Shown here: positions 35,201-45,895 of the stretch, in pieces
Layout: every line of letters starts with the position of its first letter
Position numbering within the stretch: the stretch's first letter is position 1
Origin: Ectocarpus siliculosus
Taxonomy: Eukaryota > Sar > Phaeophyceae > Ectocarpales > Ectocarpaceae
Reading direction: 5' to 3'
NCBI GenBank assembly: GCA_000310025.1
Contig: FN648406.1
Coordinates: forward strand, 42,243 to 96,456
Length of the DNA stretch: 54,214 nt
Made by a program: the position numbers and the translations under genes
Notes under the pieces: model-generated
Told to the model about the DNA's origin: nothing
Database searches by the model: none
The model's input: only the letters and a program-made list of their open reading frames with translations

Positions 35201-36336
35201 CTGGCTATGCATGGCACATGGCGGCGCAACTGAGGGCCTCAAACGGCTGCCGAACTCCGAGTCGGGTGCATGCATGTGTCTCTGCCAAACAATGATTCGA
35301 TGAGGGCGCACAGCCTGCTGCTATGGAGAGGAGGATGCCGTGCGTTTCTTCACGAATCCACGGGCTGATCAGCAGACAGCGCTCTCGGAAGGAGTGATGC
35401 TGTAGATAGCTTCCGTCGCGTGTACAAGTGTGCACGCGCCTGTACAGGAATGGGGAAATGTGTCAACCACGACCTGGGGGTGAGGTGTGGTACCACCGCA
35501 AAACGCGCGCGGCGCGATCATCACCCGCAACGAGACGCGCGAAAGTGCCTCTTGAGCGTCAATCTTGAGGTCTTGAGGGCGGGTGCCGCCGGTGTTGGAC
35601 CGGGGCTGGGAGAGGTTCCAGGTCTACAGATGTCCCCTGACTCCTACATGTAGTGTCCGTGTGTATAAGGAAAAATAAAAACAAACACAGAAAGACTAGT
35701 CTACCCGTTCGAGAGAACCACAGTCGAAGGGGATGTGTCGGAGTCTTTGCAGTGAGTGGAGGGAAACCTGGGCTTACACTGATGATTCATACCAGTGATA
35801 CCAGCTGGTGCTAAGCACAAAATAATCTGTTCACGCAACCTACATTTACAATACGTCCCCTGTAGTTCTCTACTGGGTCAACGGCAAAAATATCGGAGAG
35901 AAGCGTGTATGTATACAGCAGGCAGGCGTGCGGACCATTCTACAGCTGCTGCAAACAGCAGTGGCACTTCGAGTCAAGCACCGCACCTTGCTGTCCAACT
36001 CCACCGCTGTTGTATAGGCGTAAATTGGTGCTACATTCAATAGAACGAAGTGCTTTTCGCCCTAATGCTGTATAAAAGTGCTATGCTACCAACGTTGCGC
36101 TCTAGACTACAAGTACAAGCTGCACTGCTGTTGTGCGCCCCAGACGCTACTCCTGTACACGCTGTACACTACACACAACTACGCACTTGACAATAATAAT
36201 AATTCTTTACCTGTCTCGTGTGTGGCAGTTCAACTCTGCACTCATACAGAGTGTGCCCCGCGGCGGGGTGCTTCAGGAAGCTCGAAACCTTGACCGTCAC
36301 CACCGGCATCCCTCCCTCGGTTGTTGTGGAAGGCAT
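22425..36336 (-). CDS. PX-UBA-USP(C19)-UIM deubiquitinase (16 recognised exons)
   Basis: Cysteine protease that should remove ubiquitin from proteins. Exons, 5' to 3' on minus: 36336-36211, 35061-34678, 34291-34196, 33811-32639, 31919-31729, 30840-30700, 29962-29875, 29389-29283, 28622-28429, 27935-27643, 26153-25967, 25192-25002, 24434-24252, 23631-23592, 23080-23042, 22586-22425. All phases match except 27643 to 26153 (0 to 2), where an exon seems lost. About 1198 residues are visible. An N-terminal PX domain (HTLYECRVELP, WVVHRRYREF, FPSRIPLGRSF) has a Gly/Ser insert. Then come an acidic linker (TDDDSDDDDG), a UBA-like helix set (AELMSFGVDLPYEMLLTLLR), the Cys box (MQNGGNTCYIDSLLFAMF, Cys about 700), QEDVTELFTFL, LPMVLKRY, the His box (GHYVAYT), LHSYMLFYELVPL and a UIM-like end (SDYELALQLDLMER). 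PX suggests phosphoinositide-membrane targeting (inference). The start has an in-frame TAG just upstream. Confidence 0.88.
22880..23030. repeat. (CAG)n/(AAC)n tracts in the last USP intron
   Basis: CAG repeats at about 22902-22927 and 23006-23020, AAC repeats at about 22968-22990. A 20-bp stretch, AATAACCAACACCATGAAAA, occurs twice (22884 and 22987), so the tract arose by local duplication. On the USP sense strand these read CTG and GTT. Confidence 0.85.
24185..24236. repeat. (CAA)n tract in a USP intron
   Basis: Near-perfect CAA/ACA triplets, about 45 bp, starting 15 bp downstream (minus sense) of the donor at 24251. On the sense strand it reads TTG/GTT. Confidence 0.9.
24526..24676 (+). 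repeat. Dispersed repeat family A, copy 1 (about 151 bp)
   Basis: This is nearly identical to 45896-46046 (three mismatches seen). It begins ATTATTATTAGCATCGACCG and ends TATCCTTCGGATCAAA. Read on the minus strand it ends in an A-rich (TAA)n tail, like a SINE. It lies in the USP intron between the His-box exon and the next exon. Confidence 0.85.
24766..24833. repeat. 21-bp tandem repeat, three copies
   Basis: GTTCTCACCGGACTACCAC plus CAG/CAG spacers is repeated three times in a USP intron. On the minus (sense) strand each unit carries CCGGTGAGAAC, which matches a good 5' splice site, though none is needed by the model. Confidence 0.9.
25823..25990. repeat. Three-copy, 55-60 bp tandem repeat carrying the splice donor of a USP exon
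   Basis: The 3' end of the LPMVLKRY exon (ending 25967 on minus) and its donor lie in copy 1 of a tandem repeat. The two downstream copies carry aligned donor-like sites. Sense-strand sites are GCTAAGGTTCGG (about 25970), GCTATGGTGCGG (about 25912) and GCTAAGGTGAGG (about 25860). The second is in frame with the exon; a TGA precedes the third. Confidence 0.8.
26773..26793. other. Assembly gap (21 N)
   Basis: A run of N between a CT-rich tract and a long poly-G run, inside the USP intron where codon phase and conserved sequence indicate a missing exon. The true gap size is unknown. Confidence 0.95.
27530..27590 (-). repeat. Diverged dispersed repeat (family A), reverse orientation
   Basis: The reverse complement reads TTGTTGTTAGAATCGACCTC then GCTAAACGGCTGACCGGTGA, matching the 5' part of the copies at 24526 and 45896 with several changes. 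It is flanked by a (TTG)n stretch in the same position where the other copies have (TTA)n. Confidence 0.6.
28255..28395. repeat. (ACC/CAA)n tract in a USP intron
   Basis: ACC, CAA and AAC triplets lie between the exons at 28429 and 27935. On the sense strand they read GGT/TTG. The tract starts about 35 bp after the donor. Confidence 0.85.
29105..29255. repeat. (CAGCAG/AAC)n tract in a USP intron
   Basis: CAG then AAC triplets lie between exons 29389-29283 and 28622-28429. A plus-strand ORF through it (poly-Asn/Gln-rich) is antisense to a USP exon and is not a gene. On the sense strand it reads GTT and CTG. Confidence 0.85.
30930..31145. repeat. Tandem repeat of about 85-95 bp, 2.5 copies
   Basis: Three starts, GTGCTTAGAAAATATCCCGG, GTGCTTAGACAATATGCCGG and GTGCTTAGAAAACATACCGG, are followed by similar sequence (TGCCATCGGGG and GTGTGTCCT) in the USP intron between the UBA exon and the Cys-box exon. 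Confidence 0.8.
31955..32230. repeat. Degenerate tandem repeat of about 120 bp, 2-3 copies
   Basis: GTACTCTTATGTTTTGCATGCC and GTACTCATGTTTTGGATGCC, each followed by GTTAGACCATTGACCACGCG, lie 120 bp apart, with a third weaker copy near 32180. They are in the USP intron upstream of the UBA exon. Confidence 0.75.
34052..34095. repeat. (CTCCC)n microsatellite
   Basis: Eight or nine perfect CTCCC units in the USP intron between exons 34291-34196 and 33811-32639. G-rich (GGGAG)n on the sense strand, so it could fold as a G-quadruplex in the transcript. Confidence 0.95.
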
Positions 36337-36720
36337 CCTCTATGTAGGTCCGAGGTGATGCGAACAACGGAGAGAGAGGGACGAAGAAGAACAGCGGAGA
36401 ATAATGTCGTACTTTCCTTCCGTCCGCAAAGAAGCGGCTCTCCTGGTTTTGGAAATAACGGCGGTTGGGCTGCGGTGATACCTGCGTCGCACGGCCTTGT
36501 GTGTCTTGCAGTGTTGGTAGATAGCGTGCACAAGAATGGCGGCTACACACGTTGTACACGTGCAACCCGCCCCGAAAATCGGTGCACGAGACTGTCAAGT
36601 AGCCTTGCCCCAACATTTTTCAAGTTGGCGTTCTTGTATGTCAAAGATGTCACCTCATGTCGTTGATCAACACTTCAGCAGCAGTACCGGCTATAGCTAC
36701 AGTGGACAGGAGGGAGACCA
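36337..36720. promoter_or_regulatory. Candidate bidirectional promoter between USP and plastid-protein genes
   Basis: 384 bp separate the start codons of the minus-strand USP (ATG 36336) and the plus-strand presequence gene (ATG 36721). No other gene fits here, so both transcripts probably start in this interval. No clear TATA element is seen. Confidence 0.5.
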
Positions 36721-39700
36721 ATGAGGCTCGTTGCGCTACTCGTCGCTCTGCACATCAGCGGCTCAGGCGTCTCGTCGTTCGGGCTGACCCCCGCGATGAG
36801 GACGACATCGCCACGACAATCGTCGTCGCTGCACCTCTTCTACCTATCTTCTTCGGCGCCCACAAGAACCGCCGATGTTGTTGCTGTTGCGCGTGGCCGC
36901 CGCCGCAGCAGGTTGGTGGGGGGAGAACGCCGGCAACGGCGGTGTGGGGCCCAAGCTGGTAGCTCGGGCGGCGAGGGAATCGGAGTGAGTCTTGTTGCTG
37001 AGCAGGGGGGACGACGTCGCTTCAGGCAGCGGGAAAAGGCCCTGGTTGGCTGCGTTGAACGTTTGACACAGCAGGGTTCGGTGTGTGCCTCTTGCCTCCC
37101 TCCGTCGTCGTCGATGTTCCCCGAGAAGAGCGAAAGCTCGCAGAGGCATGCCGTGGGCCGCTGCTAGTGATTATCAGTAGGGGGTGCTAACTAGCGAAGT
37201 TGCTGTGAGGTTACGCGAGTGTGTACTGGTGCGGTCACGGCCCTGTCCCTCGGTTAAATTCTGTGCGCTGATTTTCACGCTGTTGTTGCAGAGCGCATGG
37301 AAGACAGCTGTAGTCTAAACTGTACACAGCAGCGACCACCCGGAGGGGACGTAGCCAGCACAACACCCAGAGCGGATGGGCTACGTGTTGCACCTCGGGT
37401 GTAAGGACGGAGGTTTGAGCACACCAAAAGAGGAGATAGATGCCGCAGCAGCAGTTGTGCTGATGAACCCAGCGGGAACAAATCATGGCAAAACATATTA
37501 TTAGTCTAGACTAAGCCCGCCAAGATTGTCGAGACAAGACATGATAATGATGGGCGGCACGCGTCACATGTAGCAACGGCGGTGATTTGCCGTACGCTTC
37601 CCGCGGCACTTGTAGCAACCACAATCCGGTGATTGATTCGTGCGACGCCATGGGGACATCACCATGAGCTACTTAGAACGCTTTCTTTTCCGGGGACACT
37701 CCTTCCGTTGTGCTGCGAACATCCCGCCGCGCGCAGGCAGGACTTCGGCCACCTCAGGTCTGATGAGATTCCATACCGCCCCGGGACCGATTTTCAGAGC
37801 CCCATTATTCCATTGGATGCCACAATCGAACAGCTGCCTCAGGTGTCACAAGATATCATAGCCCCTGGACCGATTTTCAGAGACCCATTATTCCACGGCG
37901 AAGAGGATGCCACAAACAAATGATAACGATTTCGGGATGCACTCGACGGGATGGTGGTTCAAAAGCCACCGCCACATGCTGTTTTTTGCCTCTGAGTAAT
38001 CGAGCCTTGAAATCGGTCGAGGGGGGGTGGCATATATTACCTTATGCTACCTACCGTCAACGTACCCGGTAACAAACGAGCATCATGAGCAAACGTTGTG
38101 AAGGCCATGGTGTTCTCTCATTCACTCCCCCGACATACAACGAGACCACGGACAACAACACCAACACCACCTCCACCAACAAACAACGAAAACACTCCGA
38201 TTTTCTTGAAATACACCCAGGCGGACAACTCGGACGCACAGCCGAAGGCTGATGGCGGCAGCAGTAGCAGCGGCGATGGCGACGGGAAGCCGACTAGCCT
38301 GGTGGCAAGGCTGGGCACGGCAGGTGGAGTTAGGGAGGGCTCGTCCTTCAATACGTACTTGTCTGAAGCTGGTTTCACTTGATACGTGCGCGTGGACGCG
38401 GTTTTTCTCCGATGTGGCACCATTCGACTGATGCAGAGATGGCCTTTGCAGTCCCCTGTGGGGGTGAAACCTGGCGTATCGTGTGCGTGGTTTCAGCACA
38501 GCACTCACTCCTGACCAACCAAATATCGATATATCCACAGTAGGAAGAACGTCAACGATTAGGACGGCGTTGAAAGAAAGCCATTTCGTTTTTCGAGCGA
38601 GCGAGCGAGCGAACAAGAGAGACTTCTGTGAGGATGCGTTACCTACCGTTCGGTGTTGGTGCCTTGGTTGCTTTGTTCTACAGCAATCGACCAGTCCGAG
38701 GGGCAGAGTCGGCACAACGTCGAGGACATGGCAAACCCTCTCAAGCATGACAACCGCCTGGTATTTAGGCAGAGGGTGGTGTGCATGTCGCGTGTTGCGT
38801 GGGGTTTTGTTGCTCATCTGCGTGTCCTGGACGTCAGTTTTGTACACCTTTGGATGTGTTTGGACGCACCAGCCGGGTCAGCAAGCAGGAAGGCCACGCA
38901 AGAGGTTCCTACAGATTTCAGCGTCTTGGGGGTGGCTAGCGTTGTCTTTACTGGTGTATACTGACTGTCGAAACGGATACATCTACGTTGTCTGGACCAC
39001 GCATCTTCGGGCTTCAAGCAAGCACAAGCCCCGCCTCTTCGTCGTTCCTCTCTAAAAGAACCTTCTCTCTCGTCCGATACACCATACTTGCACAATAACC
39101 CGACGAACGGCCTCAGGGTTGGTATCGTATGGCATGCTGAACGGGCTGTGGTACTCCGGCGGCATCGCCTTCGTCATGCTTGGGCCCATGGGAGCGGTCC
39201 CGGCAGGGAGTGGGATCGAGGGAACGATCGCCGCGTCGGTGAAGCAACTCGGAAAGGTGCGTGAAACCGTGTCTACATGCAGTGTAGGTGTGCGTTCTTG
39301 GTTGTTAACTCTGTGTGCATTCATTGGTTGGCAACTGCACTTTGGCATTACGGATACCGCTGGAGTAAAAAAGAACTCGGTTTTAGACAAGAAAGCCTCC
39401 GTTGATTTTTTTTGCTCTGTTGCAAGGTGTGCCGGCCCGTTGCATCCGGACGCGGTATTTCCCCTAATAGCGGCCTGGTGAATCGAGTACCGCAGCATTT
39501 GCGCGCGGAGACCTGGAACACACTGACTGAAAACGGCCTCGCGAAGGCGAAAGCGACGTTCCTCTTGCACTGCTTGGTCGTCGCCTGTCCGCTGAACCAT
39601 GCTACCGTGCCTCGGACTGTGTCCGGTGCTGTGTTAGTTTCGCAAGCCACGAGTTTTGAAGCATGGAGGAAGTATCGTGGATCGTTGTCTGCATGATTGC

Positions 39701-40165
39701 CTGTGACTCGAAAACCTATGCATCTTAGCGGCGAACCTCGTGAGCAGGTACCACAATCTTCGCTACCCCTCGTGCCGCCAAAGCAGCCGACGGACCCTTT
39801 CGCGTCCACCCCAAACCGTAGCCACCACGTGCTCCGCGGTGCTTCCGTCCGCGTGTCAGGTGATCGGCCTGGTCTGGCTCGGCAGCCAGGCGACGAAGCC
39901 CGTGCGCCTCGCCCTCGCGGTCCTCACGGCGCCCGCGGCGGACAGGCTGATCGCGTCCACGCAGCGGCGGCTCGGCCTGAAGAAGAAGAACGCCGTCTCC
40001 CTCCTCGTCGCCGTGATCTTCGGGTCGACGGCCGCCTTCTGCCTCGCCGTCTTAGCCTACGGGGTCGCCCGAGCCGCCATGGTGTCGACGGTAGCATCCG
40101 CGGGGTCCCCGTCCTCCTCGGCGGCATTTTTGATCCGACGGAGGATGATGGAAGGTCAGCAGTAG
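36721..40165 (+). CDS. Predicted plastid-targeted integral membrane protein (4 exons)
   Basis: Exons 36721-36984, 38221-38323, 39117-39256 and 39860-40165 join in phase (0, 1, 0) to 270 residues. The first 20 residues form a signal peptide (MRLVALLVALHISGSGVSS) with a likely cut before FGLTPAM. A Phe at +1 followed by a Ser/Arg-rich stretch is the hallmark of heterokont bipartite plastid presequences. The mature part has hydrophobic segments: SYGMLNGLWYSGGIAFVML (exon 3), VIGLVWLGSQATKPVRLALA and AVSLLVAVIFGSTAAFCLAV (exon 4). The pattern (SYGxLN...W, then W-GSQ-TK) is reminiscent of an uncharacterised plant chloroplast membrane protein family. The last residues (MMEGQQ) and stop lie in the first unit of a tandem repeat. 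The function is unknown. Confidence 0.78.
37775..37920. repeat. Direct repeat of about 50 bp in intron 1 of the plastid-protein gene
   Basis: CCGATTTTCAGAGCCCCATT at about 37785 and CCGATTTTCAGAGACCCATT at about 37870 are each followed by ATTCCA and GATGCCACAA. A 96-codon ORF spans them but has no domain or splice support. Confidence 0.75.
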
Positions 40166-40301
40166 GGTTCAGTGTCGCCAGCGGTACAAATAGCGGGAAC
40201 GCTGGCGGAAGCGGTGATGCGCCGCCGTTATCTTGAAGGATGATGGAAGGTCAGCGTTAGGATTCGATGTCGCCAGCGGTTTAGGGGGAACGCTGGCAGC
40301 A

Positions 40302-40340
<39 letters not shown>

Positions 40341-40430
40341 ATGGGGGAAGGTCGGCAACAGGATTCGATGTTGCCAGCGGTAGAGGCATCGGCGGCGGCG
40401 TGATGCTCCGCCGCCATCTTGGAGGAGGCG
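40139..40430. repeat. Tandem repeat of about 95-100 bp with embedded (GGC)n
   Basis: Three units start at about 40143, 40239 and 40339. They share GATGGAAGGTCAGC, TTCGATGTCGCCAGCGG and GGGAACGCTGGC cores, with a (GGC)n run at about 40302-40336. Unit 1 contains the stop codon of the preceding gene. Confidence 0.85.
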
Positions 40431-42265
40431 GTTTCGCGGGCCTCAATGAAACAGGGTAGTTTTAGCAGCCCTCTTTTCTCCGCGAAAACGAAGGCGGTGC
40501 TTTGTTTGTCCGTCGCGATGGTGGACAGGCAGGCAGGCTGGCTGCGCTTGTCTGCGGAGAGCGCCACCGGTTTTTCTCGCAGCCGCAACAGCCGGTATCG
40601 CCGTCTGGCAGCAGCAGCGGCTTTTGTGGAACGCGCGGAGGGAGTTGTCGGTGAACGTTGAATCAAGTGGGTATTGTTGTGATGGCGATACTGACGTGTG
40701 GGGAGCTGTTTTTGTAGAGAGGGAGTTCGTAATGATGCAGCTGCGAATGTATGTATGTACAACGTACGCATGCCCGATAATACCGCTAATAGTCGATGTC
40801 AGCCAACAAGACAGAGTTTGAATGTTTTCACGTAGATTTGCTTGTTGTTTGTTAGTGTATGGTGTAGTTTGTCTTTGTCATCTTTTAGAATTCTCTCTGG
40901 CGTTTAGGGCGTCGACCGCGATCGGTTGCTCTTGGGGATTTGCATGCACTTGGGGCAGGCGGCAAAACCAGTGCGACGACGAGACCGGCATATTCAACCT
41001 GTTCTTTGAGGGTGTTTCGAGGGTTTCAAGTGGAGGGCGTTCTTTGTGTGTCTGTTGATCCAGTCCTCGTCGGATATCGCCCCGTTCCGTTGCCTAAACA
41101 CCGGCCGCCCTTGAGATTCCAGGTGTGGGCGTGGGAGAACCCGGTATCTATTTAGTGCATGCGTGGTATTGGCGCCCCAGCTGCCGTTTTTGATGTCAAT
41201 GGGATATGAGGTGGTATATAAGAGTTGGTCCCTTCTTGTCTCCTTTTCTACCGCTATAATTAGTGTCCGGTGGTTCGCCTGTGATGGTAGAGTGACTGAT
41301 CTGTTGATGTACATCTAGGTTAGTTTATGTGCCGCCTTGGGTACTGTGCCAGCCGGCTAACGTGTCCCGTATTAGTCAAGCCACAACAGGATAATAGAGA
41401 GTCTCGGGAAGAGTTCACGGGTCAACGTCGGGCAACAAATGAATTAGTCCGATATCTACCAATGTCTACATAGATGTTGCGGCTAGCGTACATCCTCCTT
41501 GTAAAGGAAAGACCCTTTAGGAAAACGTCGTGTTCGTACCCGCCGTGTGGACGTCTGTGGGGAGAATAAACAGTGTTCGGCACACGACGACCCAATCGTT
41601 TAGAGTTGCCCCCACGACAAAGACATCAAGTGCAGCTGCTTGCCGAAGGCTGGTGACCTCAAGCAAGCACAGCAACCGGTCAAAGGCGCTACCTCTTCAT
41701 ACCCAACTGCTGTGCTTGCACGCGCAGACGGGTCCCGTGTTGCCTGTTGCGCGAAGGGACTCAAGGTGCCGGTCCGATCTCATTTGTTTGAGGGAGTTGA
41801 CTCCTTTCGTGGGATGGAATCGTTCCCATTTTTGTTAAATCGTACCTCATCCTATTGTTCCCACCCAGCTACACCCTAACCCGAGGTTATATTCGGACCA
41901 TCTCGTATCTTATCTGCATAACATTGCGCGCCTTCCATACGTCGGTCCAAATAAAACAAGAAGCACAAACATGTGGTCCCCGCCCCCCCCCCCTCCCCTC
42001 CCCCCGAACTCCCTTTATTTCCCCATCCCCCCCCCCCACTCATCCAACAAAATACACTACACAGCAACAGATCGCACACCACCTTCCGCGCCTGCTGTAT
42101 GTACAATACTCATTCTCGCCAGTCCTCCGGTACGACAACAGCTGGGCGGAGTTAGCCCGGGCTTGTATCGCCATCGTGCATCCCCGCTCGTGGTGCGAAG
42201 GAGCGCAACATTCTCTGAAGAAGTATCTTGTGGGTACTGGAGTTCGGGTGCAGTGTGGCGCCGCA
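40166..42265. other. 2.1-kb interval between convergent genes, no gene supported
   Basis: It lies downstream of the plastid-protein gene and of the minus-strand unknown gene. Beyond the 100-bp tandem repeat and poly-C runs (about 41979-42037), only scattered ORFs without motifs are seen. Confidence 0.5.
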
Positions 42266-44385
42266 TTATAGTGCGAGTTCTTTTAGCTGGTCGACAGTTA
42301 AACGTCGCCAAGCATCCCTGCTGATCCGATTGAGCTCCGATTGGCGCCGTCTCTGCTCGGCGGTGTAGACCTTGGCCGACCTGGGCGTCTTTCCTTGTTT
42401 CGTGGTCGATCCCGGACCGCCAACGCCCGCCTTCGACTTGTCTCTTCGCGACTTCTCTTCCTTGCGGTCTTTCAAGAGCTTCTCCAAGCCCGCCAGTTCA
42501 CTCGTTTCAGCGAGTATGCGGTATTTGTGCCACTTCTGCAGCACCACAAAGTCGAACAGCTCGTCGCTTCGCTTCGTGCACCCCTTCCCCCCAGCGGGGC
42601 CGAGGCGAGGGTCCTCCACCAGACCTACACACCTTGCCCATGCCGCCTTCACCGGCCCAGCCGTGGACATCACGCTCCGTACGTCCGACGGCAAATCCCC
42701 TAGGTACGTCGCCACCAGGGCGGGGTTGACCATCGCAGACCTATACCCTACCTCAAGCGCCCTCGCGAAAAGAAAGAATTCAGCGTATGGGAAAACGAGA
42801 CCCTTGCCTTCCCACGGGAAGTTCTCCTCCTCGGCCACAAACTCCAATCCACTGAAATGCGGATAAGCCTCCCGGAAGTCCGCAGCGGATCCGACCTTGT
42901 GGCTGTTGATAAAGGGCAAGAGCGCCCGAGCATAAAAAACATGTCTGCCCACGTGCGAGATAGCGATGCTCAGAAGCCAACCCCCTATGTAGTACACAAG
43001 ACGCCGTTGATCAACGTCCCGGTCAACGTGGGCAGGATACGCCACTTCGATGAGATGGGCCTCGCCCAATTGTCGTATGAGGGCCTTGTCAACGACCTGT
43101 TCGGAATACGGGGGGGGGTGTATGTGGCGGGTTGATGATAACACTACTGCGTCACACTATCGACGCGACAACGACAAAGATACACAGAACAGACAGTCAC
43201 ATCCGCAAGATGCCCGCGCCCATGTTCCACTCTGGAACCCAGATGCCAACCATTCGAGGCAGACTCACATCGTCGATGGCCAGGAATACGGAAGTGAGAC
43301 AGTGAGCGACACGCCGTGCCTCCACTCCCAGCTCTTCAGCCTTGGCGACGATGGTCGGCTCGCTTCTGAACTCGTGTTGCTTCTCAAAGCGCTTGTTCCT
43401 CCACGTTTTCTCGTACTCCAGTGCGCGAGCCGACGGCGGCAAGTGTTGGGGGTATTTTCCAGCAGAGTCGCAACGAGAACCCCCCACCACTCCAGAATCG
43501 CGTCCTTCACTTCCTGCACCAAGAGCAATCCTCGGATGACACCTTTGTAGTGCTCCTTTCGCGCTAGCGAATGTTCTTGGAGATTCTTTCCAATGGAGTC
43601 AACCATCGCTTGACCTACCGGGAGCCTTCGGATGATGAGATCAGCCACGGCTGCAAAGGTCTGTCGTCTAAGCCCCCTTCGTCTTCGTCGTCTTGATCAA
43701 TACCCCTGATGTCCGAGTCCAATACCCAGGCTTGGCCGGGGGCGGGGTGCGGGGGGGCGACACGCGCGTTGAAGTAGTCAGTGAGCACATGGATTATGTT
43801 TCCAAAACTCGGAGATGGTGTGCGTGACCCGCGTGCGTGCCAACCGCACAGCCCGCCACCCTGATTCGGCGGTACCGGCGGAGGGTGGTTGCTTGTAAAA
43901 CTCGCGAGCTGGGGGGGCGCAGGGTTTTCACGGCGCAAAAACTCCCAGAGGTCCGTTAAAGTAACGGTGACGGCAGTAAACCTGTACAAATCCGTGGGCC
44001 TCACTAGGTTCCACATCGGGGAAGAACAGTTTCGAGCATGCTCAGGCCTCAGCCAATAAAAAGCAGCGCACGCTTAAGCGAGCTAGTGTTTGCCTTACCT
44101 CTACCCATGCTTCCGTCGAAATTGCCACATTCCTCGGGACTGCCTTGGCCTTTCTCCTCTTGTTCCCCTCCAGTGACTGCTTCCTGTGCGAAGGCATCAA
44201 TAGAGGGAACATTAACATTAGAATCAAGCGCTGCCACTATGACGCTACTTTACGCTGACGTTAAACACGAACACATCGCGCGCTACCAAAGTTTTCTAAT
44301 GCTACCCCTACCCTGTAAAATTGGCTTACCTCTTCCCAAGAAACATCACGAAGGCGATGCATGGGCGCAACAGGGTTATCGTCAT
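42266..44385 (-). CDS. Unknown protein, 4 exons, two apparent frameshifts
   Basis: Model on minus: 44385-44330, 44247-44099, 44003-43269 and 43096-42266. Phases agree (2, 1, 0) if the third exon lacks one base at each of two G runs (43673-43677 and 43480-43485). Each shift moves the reading frame by -1, and two added bases make the exon length fit. The corrected protein would be about 590 residues, but the gene start is uncertain. The last exon is a clean 276-codon ORF with YYIGGWLLSIAISHVGRHVF, FPYAEFFLFARALEVGYRS, and a Lys/Arg-rich C-terminus (LEKLLKDRKEEKSRRDKSK). The middle contains HVLTDYFNARVAPP and an acidic DQDDEDEGG. No family was recognised. A domesticated or decaying transposon gene is possible. 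The frameshifts may be base-calling errors in homopolymers. Confidence 0.6.
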
Positions 44386-45895
44386 ATTCGCCAGAATCAC
44401 CCCAGCGTGCCCCCCCCCGCCGCTCCGCGCAAGTCGTCCATCACTCCCGAGCGGGGTTATCCACCTGCTACAGGTTATATTTGTTTTTGGGTACGTCGGT
44501 GACGGGAGAGGTATGTATATGGCCCCGACCTTCCCGTGAGCCCGAAAACACAAAGGATATGAACATACTCTCGGGCGCACTGATAAAAAATGTACAGCAG
44601 ACGTAGAACTTAGCACCAAGATTGGGCATATAAGGTCGCGTCTGTCGATGGCAGGTGGTTCTGAAAGTCGTGATCTCGCCGTCAAAGTTGAAATCCGGAC
44701 AAAATTGCACATTCCCAAAACCGGCGGGCTAAACATGACAAAATAACCAAGTGACGGATCTCTCACTGCACCATTTTTCTTTGGAGTCCACTGCCCACCT
44801 GCTCTCCTCCCCCCCACCGGACTCTGCGTTGCGCCGGGTTTTTTTGGACGGGAATATCATGCTTGACACAAGATACCACACCCCCTGGACCAAAGCCAAA
44901 TGCCATCAGTGCGGGCAAACAAAAATTGAACAAATCCAACAAGTTTTTTCAGCAGTCCGCAGCGACATGATCGTCGTTTGCCGGGAAACTTTGTGGGATC
45001 AGAGCAAACGTAGTTGACTACTGACTAGTAGGATCCGTTGCGTACCGTGCGTTTTACTTGCCGAGAGCGGCGGCGAAGGGCCCAAGCACCTCGCTGCTGC
45101 AGACGCACAGGCGGCAAACTGTTTTTCAGTTTTTCTCTGCGCACCCGCTACGGATGGAGCCCGTTCGTCCTCCTGCCCAACGTCGCCAGGTGTATGTAGC
45201 CACATCCTCACACCTTAACGAGGAGCAACACTCTCCTCATGGGCTCCACCGCTCGTTTTCTGGGGCGGCGTGGGGCGTGGGGCCCTGCGAGTGGGTTTAG
45301 CATGTTTCCACGAAGCGTTTTTTTGGACGAATCAGGCGCGCATGGTGGTACAGGTGATTTGAAATATTTGAAATTTGAAATTTGAACAATTTGGGAGTGT
45401 CTTTTTGTGGCCAATAAACAAGCAGGAGGCGCTGCTTCAACCCAGCAATGCAGACCGAGGGACCTACGGATAGACATGGTAGAGGGGCGTTCGGCATCTT
45501 GCCTTCGACACTCTCTTTGCCAGCAGGCTTGAAGCACCTACCCTCTACTTGATGTGTTGCCAAAAAAAAGAATAAAGGGAGACAACCTTTTCACCTTCGC
45601 CGACTTCAGGCTATATATTCCCCCCGCCCTGCCGTATCATAGTACCGGCCCACCAGTTCTTGACGGCCGAAAAAACTGTTTTCACCACCATTCAGAGATT
45701 ATCCAGACCATCTCCCGCTGTACACGTGTTGCACGGAGCACACAATGCCTTCCCCAATCTGCTGTGAAGAATCGCATGAGTCTTGTCGGCCGAACCGACT
45801 TGTAGCGTTTCGCAACAACGTACGTCGCATAAATACACCGTTTCAGCTCACTTTGCTTCGTTCTCCAGAGGACCAATTTGCAACATGTGTGCGTC

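Noticed and set aside
37633-37923. 96-codon ORF in intron 1 of the plastid-protein gene
   Set aside because: It contains a direct repeat, shows no motif, and is not needed to connect the exons.
44751-45017. Plus-strand 88-codon ORF with one CxxC
   Set aside because: A single CxxC is weak evidence; no partner exon or family was recognised.
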